A DNA stretch of 6,357 nt, taken from positions 1-6,357 of the forward strand of contig QFQX01000089.1 of NCBI GenBank assembly GCA_003248775.1, read 5' to 3'. The position numbers and the translations under genes are program-made. This DNA is from Shinella sp. Lineage in GTDB: Bacteria > Pseudomonadota > Alphaproteobacteria > Rhizobiales > Rhizobiaceae. The notes under the pieces were generated by a model. That model made no database searches. It was not told the DNA's origin and saw only the letters and a list, made by a program, of their open reading frames with translations. Shown in pieces: positions 5,763-6,357 of this stretch (its first letter is position 1; every line of letters starts with the position of its first letter).

Positions 5763-6329
5763 TTGCCCGTGGCAGACACATCCCAAGTCATTTCAGGCGT
5801 GGCGGAGCGCTATGCATCCTCGCTTTTTGAGCTTGCTCTCGAGGCCGGTTCCGTTGAGGCGGTTGCCGCAGATCTCAACCGTTTCCAGGCGATGATCGAT
5901 GAGAGCGACGACCTGAAGCGGCTGGTGCTTTCTCCGGTGTTTTCCGCCGAGGACCAGTCCAAGGCCGTTAAAGCACTCTGCGAAAAGGCCGGTATCGGCG
6001 GTCTCGTCGCAAACTTCCTCAAGGTGGTCGCCGGCAACCGGCGTCTTTTTGCCGTTTCGGGCATGATTGCCGCTTTCCGGCAGATCGCAGCTCGTCACCG
6101 CGGTGAAGTCACCGCCGAGGTGACGTCTGCTCACGCACTTACTTCCGAACAGGAAAACGAATTGAAGGCGGCGCTGAAGGGCGTCACCGGCAAGGATGTC
6201 TCGGTCAACGTCTCGATCGATCCGTCCATTCTCGGTGGTCTGATCGTCAAGGTCGGCTCGCGCCAGATCGACACGTCCCTTCGCACCAAACTTTCCACCC
6301 TTAAGCTTGCACTGAAAGAGGTTGGCTGA
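5763..6329 (+). CDS. atpH: F1F0 ATP synthase delta subunit (OSCP)
   Basis: This 188-residue subunit sits on top of the F1 alpha/beta hexamer and joins it to the peripheral stalk formed by F0 subunit b. The N-terminal helical domain starts at VAERYASSLFELALE (13-27). The SPVFSAEDQ segment (about 57-65) and NFLKVVAGNRRLFAV follow, as usual for the family. The C-terminal signature is DPSILGGLIVKVGSRQIDTS (153-172), then LRTKLSTLK. Length is normal for the alphaproteobacterial form. The start is probably TTG 5763 (MPVADTSQ) with AGGGA five bases before; GTG 5769 (MADTSQ) is the alternative. It is the first gene of the F1 operon, since atpA follows with a one-base overlap (TGATG) and no atpF/atpE precede it. 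The F0 genes are expected elsewhere in such genomes. Confidence 0.97.
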   Translation: MPVADTSQVISGVAERYASSLFELALEAGSVEAVAADLNRFQAMIDESDDLKRLVLSPVFSAEDQSKAVKALCEKAGIGGLVANFLKVVAGNRRLFAVSGMIAAFRQIAARHRGEVTAEVTSAHALTSEQENELKAALKGVTGKDVSVNVSIDPSILGGLIVKVGSRQIDTSLRTKLSTLKLALKEVG

Positions 6330-6357
6330 TGGATATCCGCGCCGCGGAAATTTCCGC
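6329..6357 (+). CDS. atpA: F1F0 ATP synthase alpha subunit, 5' end only
   Basis: ATG 6329-6331 shares its first base with the atpH TGA, which indicates tight translational coupling. The Shine-Dalgarno AAAGAGG (6315-6321) lies inside the end of atpH, seven bases before the start. Only nine codons fit before the window ends. They read MDIRAAEIS with the first two bases of the next codon, matching the well-conserved rhizobial AtpA start (MDIRAAEISA). The gene order supports the call. Catalytic and nucleotide-binding parts are outside the window. Confidence 0.93.

Noticed and set aside
5605..5895. 96-codon frame running from the atp upstream region into atpH
   Set aside because: It overlaps the certain atpH coding sequence out of frame, has no ribosome-binding site and resembles no family; the upstream part is better explained as promoter and leader.

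Overview
The window reads as chromosome of an alphaproteobacterium of the Rhizobiaceae type (Rhizobium/Agrobacterium/Ensifer relatives). The reasons are the AtpH sequence, which as I recall it resembles rhizobial AtpH from its N-terminal MPVADTSQ to its C-terminal SRQIDTSLRTKLSTLK; the F1 genes starting with atpH then atpA with no F0 genes in front, as in the split atp operons of alphaproteobacteria; the GC-rich codon use; and an operator matching the rhizobial RirA 'IRO box' (TGA-N9-TCA). The species cannot be fixed from this. All convincing genes lie on the + strand.

Layout. Bases 1-62 hold what looks like the last 19 codons of a protein, possibly an IS110-type transposase. Bases 63-388 are a non-coding leader, and their right half is unusually structured. 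It holds a perfect 11-bp inverted repeat with the IRO-box core (228-258), a CTATAT -10-like element (272-277), a 39-codon upstream ORF rich in His and Cys (286-405), and a stable two-part hairpin (344-382) whose 3' arm contains part of the Shine-Dalgarno of the next gene. That gene (389-2650) encodes a complete TonB-dependent outer-membrane receptor with degenerate heme-receptor motifs. A perfect 13-bp-stem hairpin (2660-2692) closes it.

Next come priA (2811-5015), the replication-restart helicase with all helicase motifs and eight zinc-binding cysteines, and a 127-residue four-helix membrane protein of DUF4345-like appearance (5118-5501). A 261-bp non-coding gap then leads into the F1 ATP synthase operon: atpH (5763-6329, probable TTG start) and the first nine codons of atpA (6329 to the window end), which overlaps atpH by one base.

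How it fits together. The right two thirds are housekeeping (replication restart, ATP synthase). The left third is an iron-uptake cassette with its own control region and terminator, lying beside a possible insertion-sequence remnant. The most interesting part is the receptor leader. Its elements are spaced so that an iron-responsive repressor could control transcription, while a hairpin and an upstream ORF could control translation. The operator and hairpin are read directly from the bases. The regulatory logic is inference.
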